From an uncultured Lachnospiraceae bacterium (GTDB taxonomy: Bacteria > Bacillota > Clostridia > Lachnospirales > Lachnospiraceae): a DNA stretch of 8,692 nt. Under the pieces are notes generated by a model that was not told where the DNA came from, did no database searches, and saw only the letters and a program-made list of their open reading frames with translations. The stretch spans positions 1-8,692 of the forward strand of contig CAJJNI010000092.1 of NCBI GenBank assembly GCA_905193085.1, given 5' to 3'. Position numbers and translations under genes: made by a program. This document shows positions 1 to 6,750 of the stretch, in pieces; the stretch's first letter is position 1, and each line of letters opens with the position of its first letter.

Positions 1-124
1 GCTCAATAAATATGCAATAATCTCCAAAAAGCATTAATCCTGAGTGCGAAAACAGCAGGTCACTACCAAGTACCAATCCAACAAGAAGTAACACAAACCC
101 AACCCTGTCCATTTTAGTTTTCAT
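1..124 (-). CDS. N-terminal part of an unrecognised small membrane or secreted protein (cut by window edge)
   Basis: Forty-one codons are open from an ATG at 124-122 to the window edge. The start is supported by a GGGGTG Shine-Dalgarno-like stretch about six bases upstream; the next in-frame Met (residue 5) has none. The protein opens with a short basic stretch (MKTKMDR) and a hydrophobic segment at residues 8-21 (VGFVLLLVGLVLG), then a second moderately hydrophobic stretch from about residue 30. This fits a signal anchor or the first helix of a membrane protein. No family is recognised. It has its own promoter (372-400) and lies beyond the terminator of the MMPL operon, so it is a separate transcription unit. 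Confidence 0.6.
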   Translation of the reverse strand, partial: MKTKMDRVGFVLLLVGLVLGSDLLFSHSGLMLFGDYCIFIE

Positions 125-365
125 TTTCTACACCCCATTTTCCAAAGTATTCTAAATTTAATTGCGCACTATTTTGTTTACAAACTAATATACTCTATAA
201 ATTAACCCTCCTCCCAGTCACTTATAATTGACATCACAATTATGTAAACCTCAACTTAACACATTACAGAATCTTACAGGTTATTTGAATCATACGCATC
301 ATCTCTCCTTTAAATTATTCACCGCCACCAATTTACACCTGCTGCCTTGTCAGCACATTAATTCT
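125..365 (-). other. Long 5' leader of the gene at 1-124
   Basis: From the predicted start site near 365 to the ATG at 124 there are about 240 untranslated bases. They contain a hairpin at 340-355 (TGCTG / CAGCA, 6-base loop), a tiny ORF with a strong ribosome site (264-299), and a perfect 7-bp hairpin at 224-243 (ATAATTG / CAATTAT, 6-base loop). A very strong GGGAGGAGGG sequence at 206-215 has no ATG, GTG or TTG start at a usable distance. I do not recognise a known riboswitch class. The layout could serve post-transcriptional control, or the orphan ribosome site could mark a lost gene. Confidence 0.35.
264..299 (-). CDS. Possible 11-residue leader peptide
   Basis: A short frame (MRMIQITCKIL, then TAA) starts at an ATG five bases after AAAGGAG, an almost ideal ribosome site. 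It lies inside the leader of the gene at 1-124. Two further ATGs flank the chosen one (302-300 and 293-291), but only the middle one has ideal spacing. No run of one regulatory amino acid is present, so classical amino-acid attenuation is not suggested. The peptide could be translated without having a function. Confidence 0.22.
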   Translation of the reverse strand: MRMIQITCKIL

Positions 366-371
366 ATTTTT

Positions 372-400
372 ATAGTATCACACAAGAAATAACTATGCAA
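372..400 (-). promoter_or_regulatory. Sigma-A-type promoter for the gene at 1-124
   Basis: On the minus strand there is a -35 of TTGCAT (395-400), a 17-base spacer and a -10 of TACTAT (372-377). This close match sits just past the terminator of the upstream operon, where a new unit should begin. The predicted transcription start is near 365. Confidence 0.6.
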
Positions 401-436
401 CCTCTAATTCTATATTTTTAAAATTTTTTCACATTT

Positions 437-469
437 AAAAACCCCCACCACAATTTCTTGCGGCAGGGG
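437..469 (-). terminator. Intrinsic terminator of the lipoprotein-MMPL operon
   Basis: On the minus strand CCCCTGCCGCAA pairs with TTGTGGTGGGGG around a GAAA tetraloop. The stem is 12 bp with a few G-T pairs and is followed by a run of five T. It begins about 48 bases after the MMPL stop codon. There is no T-run on the other side, so it acts on minus-strand transcripts only. Confidence 0.88.
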
Positions 470-516
470 CCAAATTAAATTTAAGAAAGCAAAGTTATTA
501 TTTTGCAATTACGATT

Positions 517-2595
517 TTAAGCTTCTTTCTTTGGCTTAAAACCAATACTTGTATTTAAAATAAGTTTATCAAATATCATAAACATTGCCGGAAGAATAAG
601 GGCAACTACGAATAAGCTTATTATGGCACCTCTTGCAAGGAGTACACATAATGCACTAATCATATCGATACTTGAATAAAGACCAACACCAAATGTTGCT
701 GCGAAGAAGCTCAACGCACTTACGATAACTGATGGAAGTGATGTGTTAAGAGCGATTTCAATTGCTTCTCTCTTTTCTGCACCACGGCTTCTTTCTCTCT
801 TGTATCTGTTAGTCATAAGAATTGCATAATCGACAGTAGCACCAAGCTGAATTGTTCCAATTACAATTGAAGCAATGAATGGGAGAACTGTTCCTGTGTA
901 GTGAGGAATACCCATATTTATAAATATTGCAAATTCGATAACCGATACAAGGATTACCGGTAATGAAATTGATTTAAGTACAACTGCTATAATTATGAAA
1001 ATCAAGATAATTGATGCAGCACTAACTGTCTTAAAGTCAACATCTGTAATTGTAATAAGGTCTTCTGTACATGGAGCTTCACCGATAAGCATTGCTGATT
1101 TATCATATCGTTTAACTATTTCTTTGATTGCATCACACTGCTCGTTTACTTCATCTGTACCTGTTTTATATTCAGACATTATATACATCATCTGATATTT
1201 TCCGTTATTGAGAACTTCCTTAGCTTCATCAGGAATAAAATCTCTAGGTATTGCTGCACCTACAATTGAATCAAGTCCAAGTGCAAGTTTAACACCTTTT
1301 ACATCTTTAATTTCATTAAGCATATTTCTTGCATCTTTTGATGACATATCAGCATCAGCAAGAATTACATGAGTTGCTCCCATATCAAAGTCTTCGTCAA
1401 GAGCAGCTCCGGCCTGAACACTTTCAAGATTATCAGGAAGAGTACCCATCAAATCGTAGTAAACCTGATTGTGATTCTGTCCATAAAATGCAGGTCCGAT
1501 AATTACAAGGAATAAAATTATAAATATCCAGTAATGTTTTGTAACAAATTTTCCAAGCTGTAAGTTTGGAAGAAGTGAACGATGTCTTGTCTTTTCAATT
1601 GCCTTATCAAAGATAAGAATCATTGATGGTAAAATAGTTACACAACCGATAACACCAAATACAACCCCCTTAGCCATTACGATACCTAAGTCCATACCAA
1701 GTGTAAATGTCATGAAACACATTGCAAGGAATCCGGCAACTGTTGTAATTGAGCTACCTACAACTGAAACTATTGTCTGTGAAATTGCATGTGCCATTGC
1801 ACGATTGTTGTCTCCCGGATATCTTCCTTTATTCTCTTCATAGCTGTGCCATAAGAAAATCGAGTAGTCCATTGTAACCGCTAACTGGAGTACGGCTGCA
1901 AGTGCCTGTGTAATAAATGAAATTTCTCCTGTTACAAAGTTACTTCCTAAGTTATATACAATTGCCATACCAATACTTAACAGGAAAAGTATTGGTAAAA
2001 GGAATGAATCCATTGTTACTGCTAAAACAATTGCTGAAAGTCCGCCGGCAATTACAACATATATCGGAACCTCCTGTTCACAGATAATTTTAATATCTGC
2101 AACAACTGCTGACATACCGCTTAACAGACACTGCTTATCTGTAATAGCACGGATTTTCTTAATTGCATCAAGTGTATCATCATCTGACATTGATGTATCA
2201 AATGTAATAATCATAAGCTGACTTCCTGAATCAGCATTCTGAAGTTCTTCTTTTACTTCACCTGGTAATACATCAATTGGAAGTGTAAGATTTGAAATTG
2301 AGCCATACCATAAAACATCTTTTACATGGTCAACTTCTTTAATTTTATCTTCAAGCTTTGATACATCTTTATCTTCCATGCCTTCTATGGCACATACCGA
2401 AAAAGCTCCTGTTCCAAATTCGTTTAATAAAATATCCTGACCTTCCATTGTCTCAATATCTTTCGGAAGGTATGAAAGAATATCATAATTTATTCGTGTG
2501 TTAAAATATCCAATTGCAGTAGGTATCAGAAGGAGAAAACTTAAAATAAGAATTGGAATTCTGAATTTTACTACCGCTTTACCGAAATTAATCAT
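517..2595 (-). CDS. MMPL/RND-family transporter
   Basis: A 692-residue inner-membrane exporter of the RND superfamily, MMPL branch. It has the two-fold repeat typical of the family. A first helix (about 12-30) is followed by an extracytoplasmic porter domain (about 31-175) and five helices (about 178-328). Helix seven (about 352-371) is followed by a second porter domain (about 372-522) and five more helices (about 525-676). The proton-relay Asp-Tyr pairs seen in MMPL proteins are present in both halves: D243-Y244 (TMDYSIFL) and D589-Y590 (TVDYAILM). The length is compact, like Firmicute YdgH/YdfJ-type members and shorter than mycobacterial MmpL proteins. The C-terminus ends in a short basic tail. 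The ATG start has a GAGG ribosome site seven bases upstream. The gene follows the heptad-repeat lipoprotein gene by 47 bases and ends before a strong terminator, so the two form an operon, probably repressed by the divergent TetR protein. The substrate is unknown; lipids, lipopeptides or hydrophobic drugs are the usual guesses for the family. Confidence 0.93.
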   Translation of the reverse strand: MINFGKAVVKFRIPILILSFLLLIPTAIGYFNTRINYDILSYLPKDIETMEGQDILLNEFGTGAFSVCAIEGMEDKDVSKLEDKIKEVDHVKDVLWYGSISNLTLPIDVLPGEVKEELQNADSGSQLMIITFDTSMSDDDTLDAIKKIRAITDKQCLLSGMSAVVADIKIICEQEVPIYVVIAGGLSAIVLAVTMDSFLLPILFLLSIGMAIVYNLGSNFVTGEISFITQALAAVLQLAVTMDYSIFLWHSYEENKGRYPGDNNRAMAHAISQTIVSVVGSSITTVAGFLAMCFMTFTLGMDLGIVMAKGVVFGVIGCVTILPSMILIFDKAIEKTRHRSLLPNLQLGKFVTKHYWIFIILFLVIIGPAFYGQNHNQVYYDLMGTLPDNLESVQAGAALDEDFDMGATHVILADADMSSKDARNMLNEIKDVKGVKLALGLDSIVGAAIPRDFIPDEAKEVLNNGKYQMMYIMSEYKTGTDEVNEQCDAIKEIVKRYDKSAMLIGEAPCTEDLITITDVDFKTVSAASIILIFIIIAVVLKSISLPVILVSVIEFAIFINMGIPHYTGTVLPFIASIVIGTIQLGATVDYAILMTNRYKRERSRGAEKREAIEIALNTSLPSVIVSALSFFAATFGVGLYSSIDMISALCVLLARGAIISLFVVALILPAMFMIFDKLILNTSIGFKPKKEA

Positions 2596-2642
2596 ATTGT
2601 CGCCTCATCTCTCTAATGATTTTATTTACAATAGCTTACAAG

Positions 2643-5513
2643 TTACTTTTCTTCAATTCCATCAATCTTAATAATAAATTTCTCTGTACCACTCTTACCG
2701 TCTGCAATTCCACCATAAAGTTTATATTCATCATTTGCTGTTGAAACTGCATCGATACGGTCATTTATGCTGTTAAGGTCATCTTTGACAAGTGACTTAA
2801 GCTTGCTGATACCTTCGTCATTAAATTTAACCATACCATCTTTAAGTTCAAGTGCGCCTGACTGTAAATCAGTAGCTCCATCATCTAATTTCTTAATACC
2901 ATCATTAAGTGTAGCTACACCATCATCTAACTTCTTAGCTCCGGCCTGTAAATCTGATGCTCCTGAATCTAACTGTTTTGCTCCTGACTGTAAGTCTGAT
3001 GCTCCTGAATCTAACTGTTTTGCTCCTGACTGTAAGCCTGATGCTCCTGCGTCTAACTGCTTAGCTCCTGCATCTAAGTCTGATGCTCCTGCGTCTAATT
3101 TCTTAGCTCCTGCATCTAAGTCTGATGCTCCTGCGTCTAATGTTGAAACACCTGTCTTCAATGTTACAAATCCATTAAGAATTCTGTTAGTTGCACTGTC
3201 AAGAGTTACACAGCCTTCAACTAACTTGTGAGCTCCGCTCTTTAGTGTTGAAGTACCGGCCTTCAATGTTGAAGCACCATCTTTTAACTGTCCTAAACCA
3301 CTGTCAAGGCTTGTGCCACCATCTTTTAACTGACCAATACCTGAATCAAGCTGTTCGCTTCCTGAATAAAGTGCACTCACACCGTCTGGAAGTGATTTAG
3401 CTGAATCATACATAGTATCAAGACCTGTATCTAACTGTTTTGTTCCTTCATATAACTGATTAACACCATCTGCCACTACTGCTGAACCACTTGCAAGAGT
3501 ACCAACTGCTGACTGTAACTGTGTAATCATAGGAGAGTAATTATCTAACTGAGCAGAAACTTCTGAAAGAACTTCTCCCATTCCTTTTTCCATACCTGAT
3601 TCATATGCTGAAATATAGATATTTGTAAATGCCTGTTCAAATACGCCCTTAATAACTGCCTCTAATACTGCTGTTGTCTGTGCATCCATTGTAACACCGT
3701 TCTGAGCCATAAGGCCTTCAACATTTGTTATAAATTCAGTTGTTGACTGTGCTAATGCTGCTTTACCTGTTTCATCATTTGCAAGATAATCTTTTATCTG
3801 TGCGGCTACAGCGGCTTTCTGCTCATCTGTAAGTGTTGATGACTGTCCGCTTAAATCAGGAAGTGACATGTTATTAACCTGTTCTTCAAGCTGTGCAAGA
3901 CCTTCTGCAACCTGTTTAGCTCCTGAAACAGCACCTGTTGTATCTTCTGTTCCTTCATATCCTGCTATAATCTGTTTAAGTCCGTTCTGTGCTGCAACAA
4001 TTCCGCTAAGTAATGCAGGAGCTGATGAATTTAATGTTCCAAGACCGTCCTTTAACTGTTCTGAACCGCTCTTTGCTGATTCAAGTCCACTCTTAACCTG
4101 TTCTGAACCGCTCTTTGCTGATGCGATACCTGTTGCAAGGCTGTCTGCACCACTGTCAAGACTGTCTGAACCATCTGCTAACTGCTTTGCTCCATCTTTA
4201 ACACTTGAAACACCATCTGTATATGTCTTAACACCATCATATAATTCATTGACACCTGATGCAAGGCTGCCTGTTCCATTCTTGAGTGTTCCTGTTCCAT
4301 TTGCCAAATCACCTGTTCCACTCTTAAGTGTTCCTGTTCCATTTGCCAGATTACCTGTTCCACTCTTTAATGTATCTGTTCCGGCTGCCAAATCTTTTGT
4401 TCCGTTCTTCAATGTATCTGTTCCGGCTGCCAAATCTTTTGTTCCGTTCTTTAATGTATTTGTTCCGGCTGCCAAATCACTTGTTCCGCTCTTTAATGTG
4501 TTGCCACCGGCTGCCAAATCACTTGTTCCGCTCTTCAATGTGTTAGTACCATCTGCTAATTTAGTGCTGCCATCAACAAGCTGGTCTGCACCGTCTGTAA
4601 GTTCGTCCATATCAGCATTGATATCGTCCATGCTGTCACTCATATCAAAATCATTCATATCAATAAGTGTGTTGCTGCAGAATGTAACTGACATTCCAAG
4701 ACTGAAATCTTCAACATCGGCTGTTACTTCAAAGTAATCAGGAATATCTAAATCCATGCTGAGATTTTCCATATCATCAATTGCAAGACTGTCTGCAAGA
4801 CCTGGCATTGCAACACCAAATGCTACTATGTTATTTCCTTCTGAAAGTACTTCACCATTAGAAACAGTTACATTCTTAAATGTATCTGTTGGAAGCATAA
4901 GTCCTGTTGCCATTACGAATGGTGTATATACTTCTGAATTTTCATTATCAATCTTTACTGATGTACTGCTGTTGTTAGTATAGTCATAACGAATCTTTAC
5001 TTTACCAGATTTACCAAGTAAATCATCAGGTGAAATCTGTTTTCCATCTAAGTAGTAAGTAACTTTGACAGAAACAGGAAGTTCTTCATTGCTCTTGCCC
5101 TGATAATAAATATCAGAACCATTTGACTCCCATACAATTCCACTGCCTGAATTCTTATAGCTTTCATCACCTTTTACATTCTTGATGTCTGTAAGATTTG
5201 TTGCATCTTCAATAGTTGAACTGCCTTCTAAATTCTTAAGCCACTCACTTACAACTACTTCCTTTGTCTTACCCTGTGAATCAGCAATAACATATACTGT
5301 TTCTTCCTTGTCAGTTGAATCACCTGATTCTGATGAATTAGTAAGAGTATTCATAGTTGCAACTAATTCATCACCATTATCCTTACTGCTTTCTGATGTG
5401 CTTTCTTCTTTGTCATCTGAAGATGTACCTGAACCGCAGGCTGTCATACTGCATGCAAGAACTAATGCTGTACCAATCGCCGCTGCTTTTCTTAAATACA
5501 ATTTTCTCCTCAT
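2643..5513 (-). CDS. Giant X-X-X-Leu-X-X-Gly heptad-repeat lipoprotein
   Basis: A 956-residue exported protein. The chosen ATG (5513-5511) has GAAGGA seven bases upstream and begins MRRKLYLRKA, a typical signal peptide. An in-frame upstream TTG at 5582 would start inside the promoter and is rejected. The signal peptide ends in a lipobox-like MTAC, so Cys26 is the likely lipid-bearing residue (Cys21 is a weaker alternative). An acidic, Ser-rich linker and an N-terminal globular part rich in beta strands (about 75-300) come next. Then comes a first array of Leu-x-x-Gly heptads (about 304-497), a non-repeat, probably helical domain (about 498-677), a second heptad array (about 678-897) and a short C-terminal domain. 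No membrane helix follows the signal peptide. This repeat type (the TIGR03057 class) is known from YhgE/Pip-like envelope proteins, which differ in having membrane helices. Co-transcription with an MMPL transporter suggests that it is the pump's extracytoplasmic partner. That role is inferred. Confidence 0.88.
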   Translation of the reverse strand: MRRKLYLRKAAAIGTALVLACSMTACGSGTSSDDKEESTSESSKDNGDELVATMNTLTNSSESGDSTDKEETVYVIADSQGKTKEVVVSEWLKNLEGSSTIEDATNLTDIKNVKGDESYKNSGSGIVWESNGSDIYYQGKSNEELPVSVKVTYYLDGKQISPDDLLGKSGKVKIRYDYTNNSSTSVKIDNENSEVYTPFVMATGLMLPTDTFKNVTVSNGEVLSEGNNIVAFGVAMPGLADSLAIDDMENLSMDLDIPDYFEVTADVEDFSLGMSVTFCSNTLIDMNDFDMSDSMDDINADMDELTDGADQLVDGSTKLADGTNTLKSGTSDLAAGGNTLKSGTSDLAAGTNTLKNGTKDLAAGTDTLKNGTKDLAAGTDTLKSGTGNLANGTGTLKSGTGDLANGTGTLKNGTGSLASGVNELYDGVKTYTDGVSSVKDGAKQLADGSDSLDSGADSLATGIASAKSGSEQVKSGLESAKSGSEQLKDGLGTLNSSAPALLSGIVAAQNGLKQIIAGYEGTEDTTGAVSGAKQVAEGLAQLEEQVNNMSLPDLSGQSSTLTDEQKAAVAAQIKDYLANDETGKAALAQSTTEFITNVEGLMAQNGVTMDAQTTAVLEAVIKGVFEQAFTNIYISAYESGMEKGMGEVLSEVSAQLDNYSPMITQLQSAVGTLASGSAVVADGVNQLYEGTKQLDTGLDTMYDSAKSLPDGVSALYSGSEQLDSGIGQLKDGGTSLDSGLGQLKDGASTLKAGTSTLKSGAHKLVEGCVTLDSATNRILNGFVTLKTGVSTLDAGASDLDAGAKKLDAGASDLDAGAKQLDAGASGLQSGAKQLDSGASDLQSGAKQLDSGASDLQAGAKKLDDGVATLNDGIKKLDDGATDLQSGALELKDGMVKFNDEGISKLKSLVKDDLNSINDRIDAVSTANDEYKLYGGIADGKSGTEKFIIKIDGIEEK
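2847..3140 (-). repeat. C-terminal 42-bp coding repeat array (7 units)
   Basis: Seven consecutive 14-residue units of the form LDAGASDLDAGAKK, each two Leu-x-x-Gly heptads, cover residues 792-889 of the lipoprotein. Several neighbouring 42-bp units are nearly identical in DNA, including third codon positions, which points to recent tandem duplication or gene conversion. The outer units (towards 2847) are more diverged. Ala and Asp dominate, unlike the Thr/Asn-rich first array. Confidence 0.85.
4245..4538 (-). repeat. N-terminal 42-bp coding repeat array (7 units)
   Basis: Seven 14-residue units of the form LKNGTKDLAAGTDT cover residues 326-423 of the lipoprotein. Adjacent 42-bp units differ by only a few bases. 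Two sub-types are visible: LAAG units nearer the N-terminus and LANG units with GTG after them. Less regular heptads continue on both sides. Confidence 0.85.
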
Positions 5514-5544
5514 TATAATGTCCTTCTTTCTTAAATTTAATTTA

Positions 5545-5557
5545 TGACCAAAAGTCA
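5545..5557. promoter_or_regulatory. TetR operator candidate O1
   Basis: TGACCAAAAGTCA, an inverted repeat TGAC-N5-GTCA, is one of three copies in this divergent region. It lies just downstream of the predicted start of the lipoprotein operon, where a bound repressor would block transcription. The site is identical to O2. Binding by the neighbouring TetR protein is inferred from position and symmetry. Confidence 0.7.
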
Positions 5558-5570
5558 TTTTGTTATATAG

Positions 5571-5599
5571 AATATATTCCAAAACTGACCAAAAGTCAA
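5571..5599 (-). promoter_or_regulatory. Promoter of the lipoprotein-MMPL operon
   Basis: On the minus strand there is a -35 of TTGACT (5594-5599), a 17-base spacer and a -10 of TATATT (5571-5576). The -35 hexamer is part of operator O2, so repressor binding and polymerase binding should exclude each other. The predicted start near 5564 gives a 5' leader of about 50 bases that contains O1. Confidence 0.75.
5586..5598. promoter_or_regulatory. TetR operator candidate O2
   Basis: TGACCAAAAGTCA, identical to O1 and 41 bp from it (start to start). It overlaps the -35 hexamer of the lipoprotein-MMPL promoter, the position expected of a direct repressor site. Confidence 0.72.
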
Positions 5600-5617
5600 T
5601 ACTTTTTTACAAAAAAT

Positions 5618-5630
5618 TGACTAAAAGTCA
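5618..5630. promoter_or_regulatory. TetR operator candidate O3
   Basis: TGACTAAAAGTCA differs from O1 and O2 by one base and lies 32 bp from O2. It sits eight bases upstream of the tetR -35 hexamer and upstream of the operon promoter, so it could serve autoregulation or cooperative binding and looping with O1 and O2. Confidence 0.65.
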
Positions 5631-5638
5631 TTTTTTTA

Positions 5639-5667
5639 TTGATTTTTTATTTTTTGTGGTATATTAT
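5639..5667 (+). promoter_or_regulatory. Promoter of the tetR-family gene
   Basis: A -35 of TTGATT (5639-5644), a 17-base spacer and a -10 of TATTAT (5662-5667) lie in a T-rich stretch beside operator O3. An overlapping TATATT at 5660-5665 has too short a spacer. The predicted start is near 5674. Confidence 0.55.
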
Positions 5668-5673
5668 AGGTAA

Positions 5674-5810
5674 TATAGTTCAATAAGATATGCAAGTATC
5701 AGGCATAATTGTAATGTGCGGATTACATAACAATCCACATGCAAAATAGTTGAGGGTTTTTGCCCCCAACATCATGGTTATAGAAGTTATAGAAATGAAG
5801 GGATTGCATA
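5674..5810 (+). other. Leader of the tetR-family gene with two hairpins
   Basis: About 137 untranslated bases precede the ATG. One hairpin lies near 5716-5740 (GTG-GGATT pairing with AATCC-CAT, one mismatch). A second lies at 5749-5770 (GTTGAGGG pairing with CCCCCAAC, one A-C mismatch, T-rich loop). Neither is followed by a T-run, so they are not terminators. No known riboswitch is recognised. AAGGGA at about 5798-5803 is the ribosome site. Confidence 0.3.
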
Positions 5811-6464
5811 ATGGGAAAACTCGAAGAAAATAAAAAAAGAAAAAAGCAGCTTCTCCTTGACAGCAGTTTTGATTTGTTTATGAAAAAAGGCTGGCTCGAA
5901 ACTACCATTTCAGATATTGTTAAACAGGCAAATGTTGCAAAGGGTACTTTCTACTTATATTATAAAGATAAATATGACATACGAAATAACCTTATATCAT
6001 ATAAAGCAAATCAGTTATTGCTCAATGCACATGAAGACTTAATTAAAAATCATTCTGAAATTACAGACTTGAAAGACCAGATTGTTCATATTATGAAATA
6101 TATTGTTTTATCTTTGCGGGACAACCATTCTTTACTGAAATTTATTGCAAAAAATTTAAGCTGGGGTGTTTTTAAATCTGCCCTTAATACTGTATCAGAA
6201 GACAGCGACGGATTAAATTTCTGGGATTTGTTCTGGAAAATGATTCCGGAACAGTCCATTTCAGAAAATGAAGCAGAAATTATGATATTTCAGATAATTG
6301 AGTTAATTGGTTCAACCGCTTATAATGTCATATTATTTGATGAGCCTGTAACACTTGATGAATATATGCCATATCTTGAGCGTTCTGTCCGCCTCATAAT
6401 GGATTCATATATTAAAGATTTAGATTACACACCGGTTAATTCAACACCTGTATTCCTCGATTAA
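5811..6464 (+). CDS. TetR/AcrR-family transcriptional regulator
   Basis: A 217-residue one-component repressor. The N-terminal DNA-binding domain is clear: a basic helix (residues 5-20), then a helix-turn-helix at about 31-50 with the family signature TTISDIVKQANVAKGTFYLYY, followed by KDKYDI. The rest (about 60-205) is the all-helical ligand-binding and dimerisation part, which varies too much to name a ligand. The length is normal for the family. The ATG at 5811 has AAGGGA seven bases upstream. The gene is divergent from the lipoprotein-MMPL operon and shares with it a region that has three 13-bp palindromic sites, so it is very probably the local repressor of the pump operon and of itself. 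A ligand that lifts repression is probably a pump substrate or a related membrane-active compound; that is inference. Confidence 0.93.
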   Translation: MGKLEENKKRKKQLLLDSSFDLFMKKGWLETTISDIVKQANVAKGTFYLYYKDKYDIRNNLISYKANQLLLNAHEDLIKNHSEITDLKDQIVHIMKYIVLSLRDNHSLLKFIAKNLSWGVFKSALNTVSEDSDGLNFWDLFWKMIPEQSISENEAEIMIFQIIELIGSTAYNVILFDEPVTLDEYMPYLERSVRLIMDSYIKDLDYTPVNSTPVFLD

Positions 6465-6480
6465 TTAACCAGACAAATAT

Positions 6481-6620
6481 TACTCTGATTCAATTATATA
6501 TGAAATTGTTTAGCATTATTTACTCTTATTCAATTATATATGAAATTGTTTAGCATTATTTACTCTTATTCAATTATATATTCAATTATTCAGCATTATT
6601 TACTCTTATTCAGTTATTTT
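6481..6620. repeat. 40-bp AT-rich tandem repeat, 3.5 copies
   Basis: Units begin at 6481, 6521, 6561 and 6601 (last copy half length), each opening TACTCTTATTCAATTATATA or a close variant. Units 1 and 2 differ at one base. Unit 3 diverges in its middle, and the partial fourth diverges after the first dozen bases. Each of the first two units carries an imperfect inverted repeat, CAATT-N8-AATTG. The array begins 17 bases after the tetR stop codon and contains no reading frame. Its function is unknown. Confidence 0.88.
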
Positions 6621-6638
6621 CTGAACTTGATTATATAG

Positions 6639-6695
6639 AAAAACTCCTGCGATTATCTGCCTATTATATAAAGTAGAATAATTTCAGGAGTTTTT
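6639..6695. terminator. Bidirectional terminator between convergent units
   Basis: AAAAACTCCTG (6639-6649) pairs perfectly with CAGGAGTTTTT (6685-6695). The 35-base loop is long but can form an inner ATTAT/ATAAT stem. The A-run on one side and the T-run on the other let it serve tetR from the left and the kinase remnant from the right. Between this site and 6750 I see nothing else convincing. Confidence 0.65.
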
Positions 6696-6750
6696 AATAA
6701 AAATATTTCTTGTTCAGAGATAACAGGCTCTAAATATTCTGACATCTCAT

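Noticed and set aside
3868..4737. A 289-codon frame on the plus strand, and similar long plus-strand frames at 2767-3231 and 5182-5547
   Set aside because: They lie antisense to the repeat-rich lipoprotein gene. Their openness and repetitive Pro/Ser/Leu content follow from the 42-bp period of the real gene, and they show no family motif.
5514..5582. Upstream in-frame TTG (5582) and ATG (5558) starts for the lipoprotein
   Set aside because: Both fall in the promoter/operator region, lack a ribosome site and would bury the signal peptide. The ATG at 5513 has GAAGGA and a proper signal sequence.
6481..6620. CRISPR array
   Set aside because: The repeat units are directly adjacent with no unique spacers, so this is a plain tandem repeat.
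6652..6747. A 31-codon minus-strand frame beginning MSEYLEP after the kinase remnant
   Set aside because: There is no ribosome site, it runs into the terminator stem, and no homology is recognised; chance is likely.
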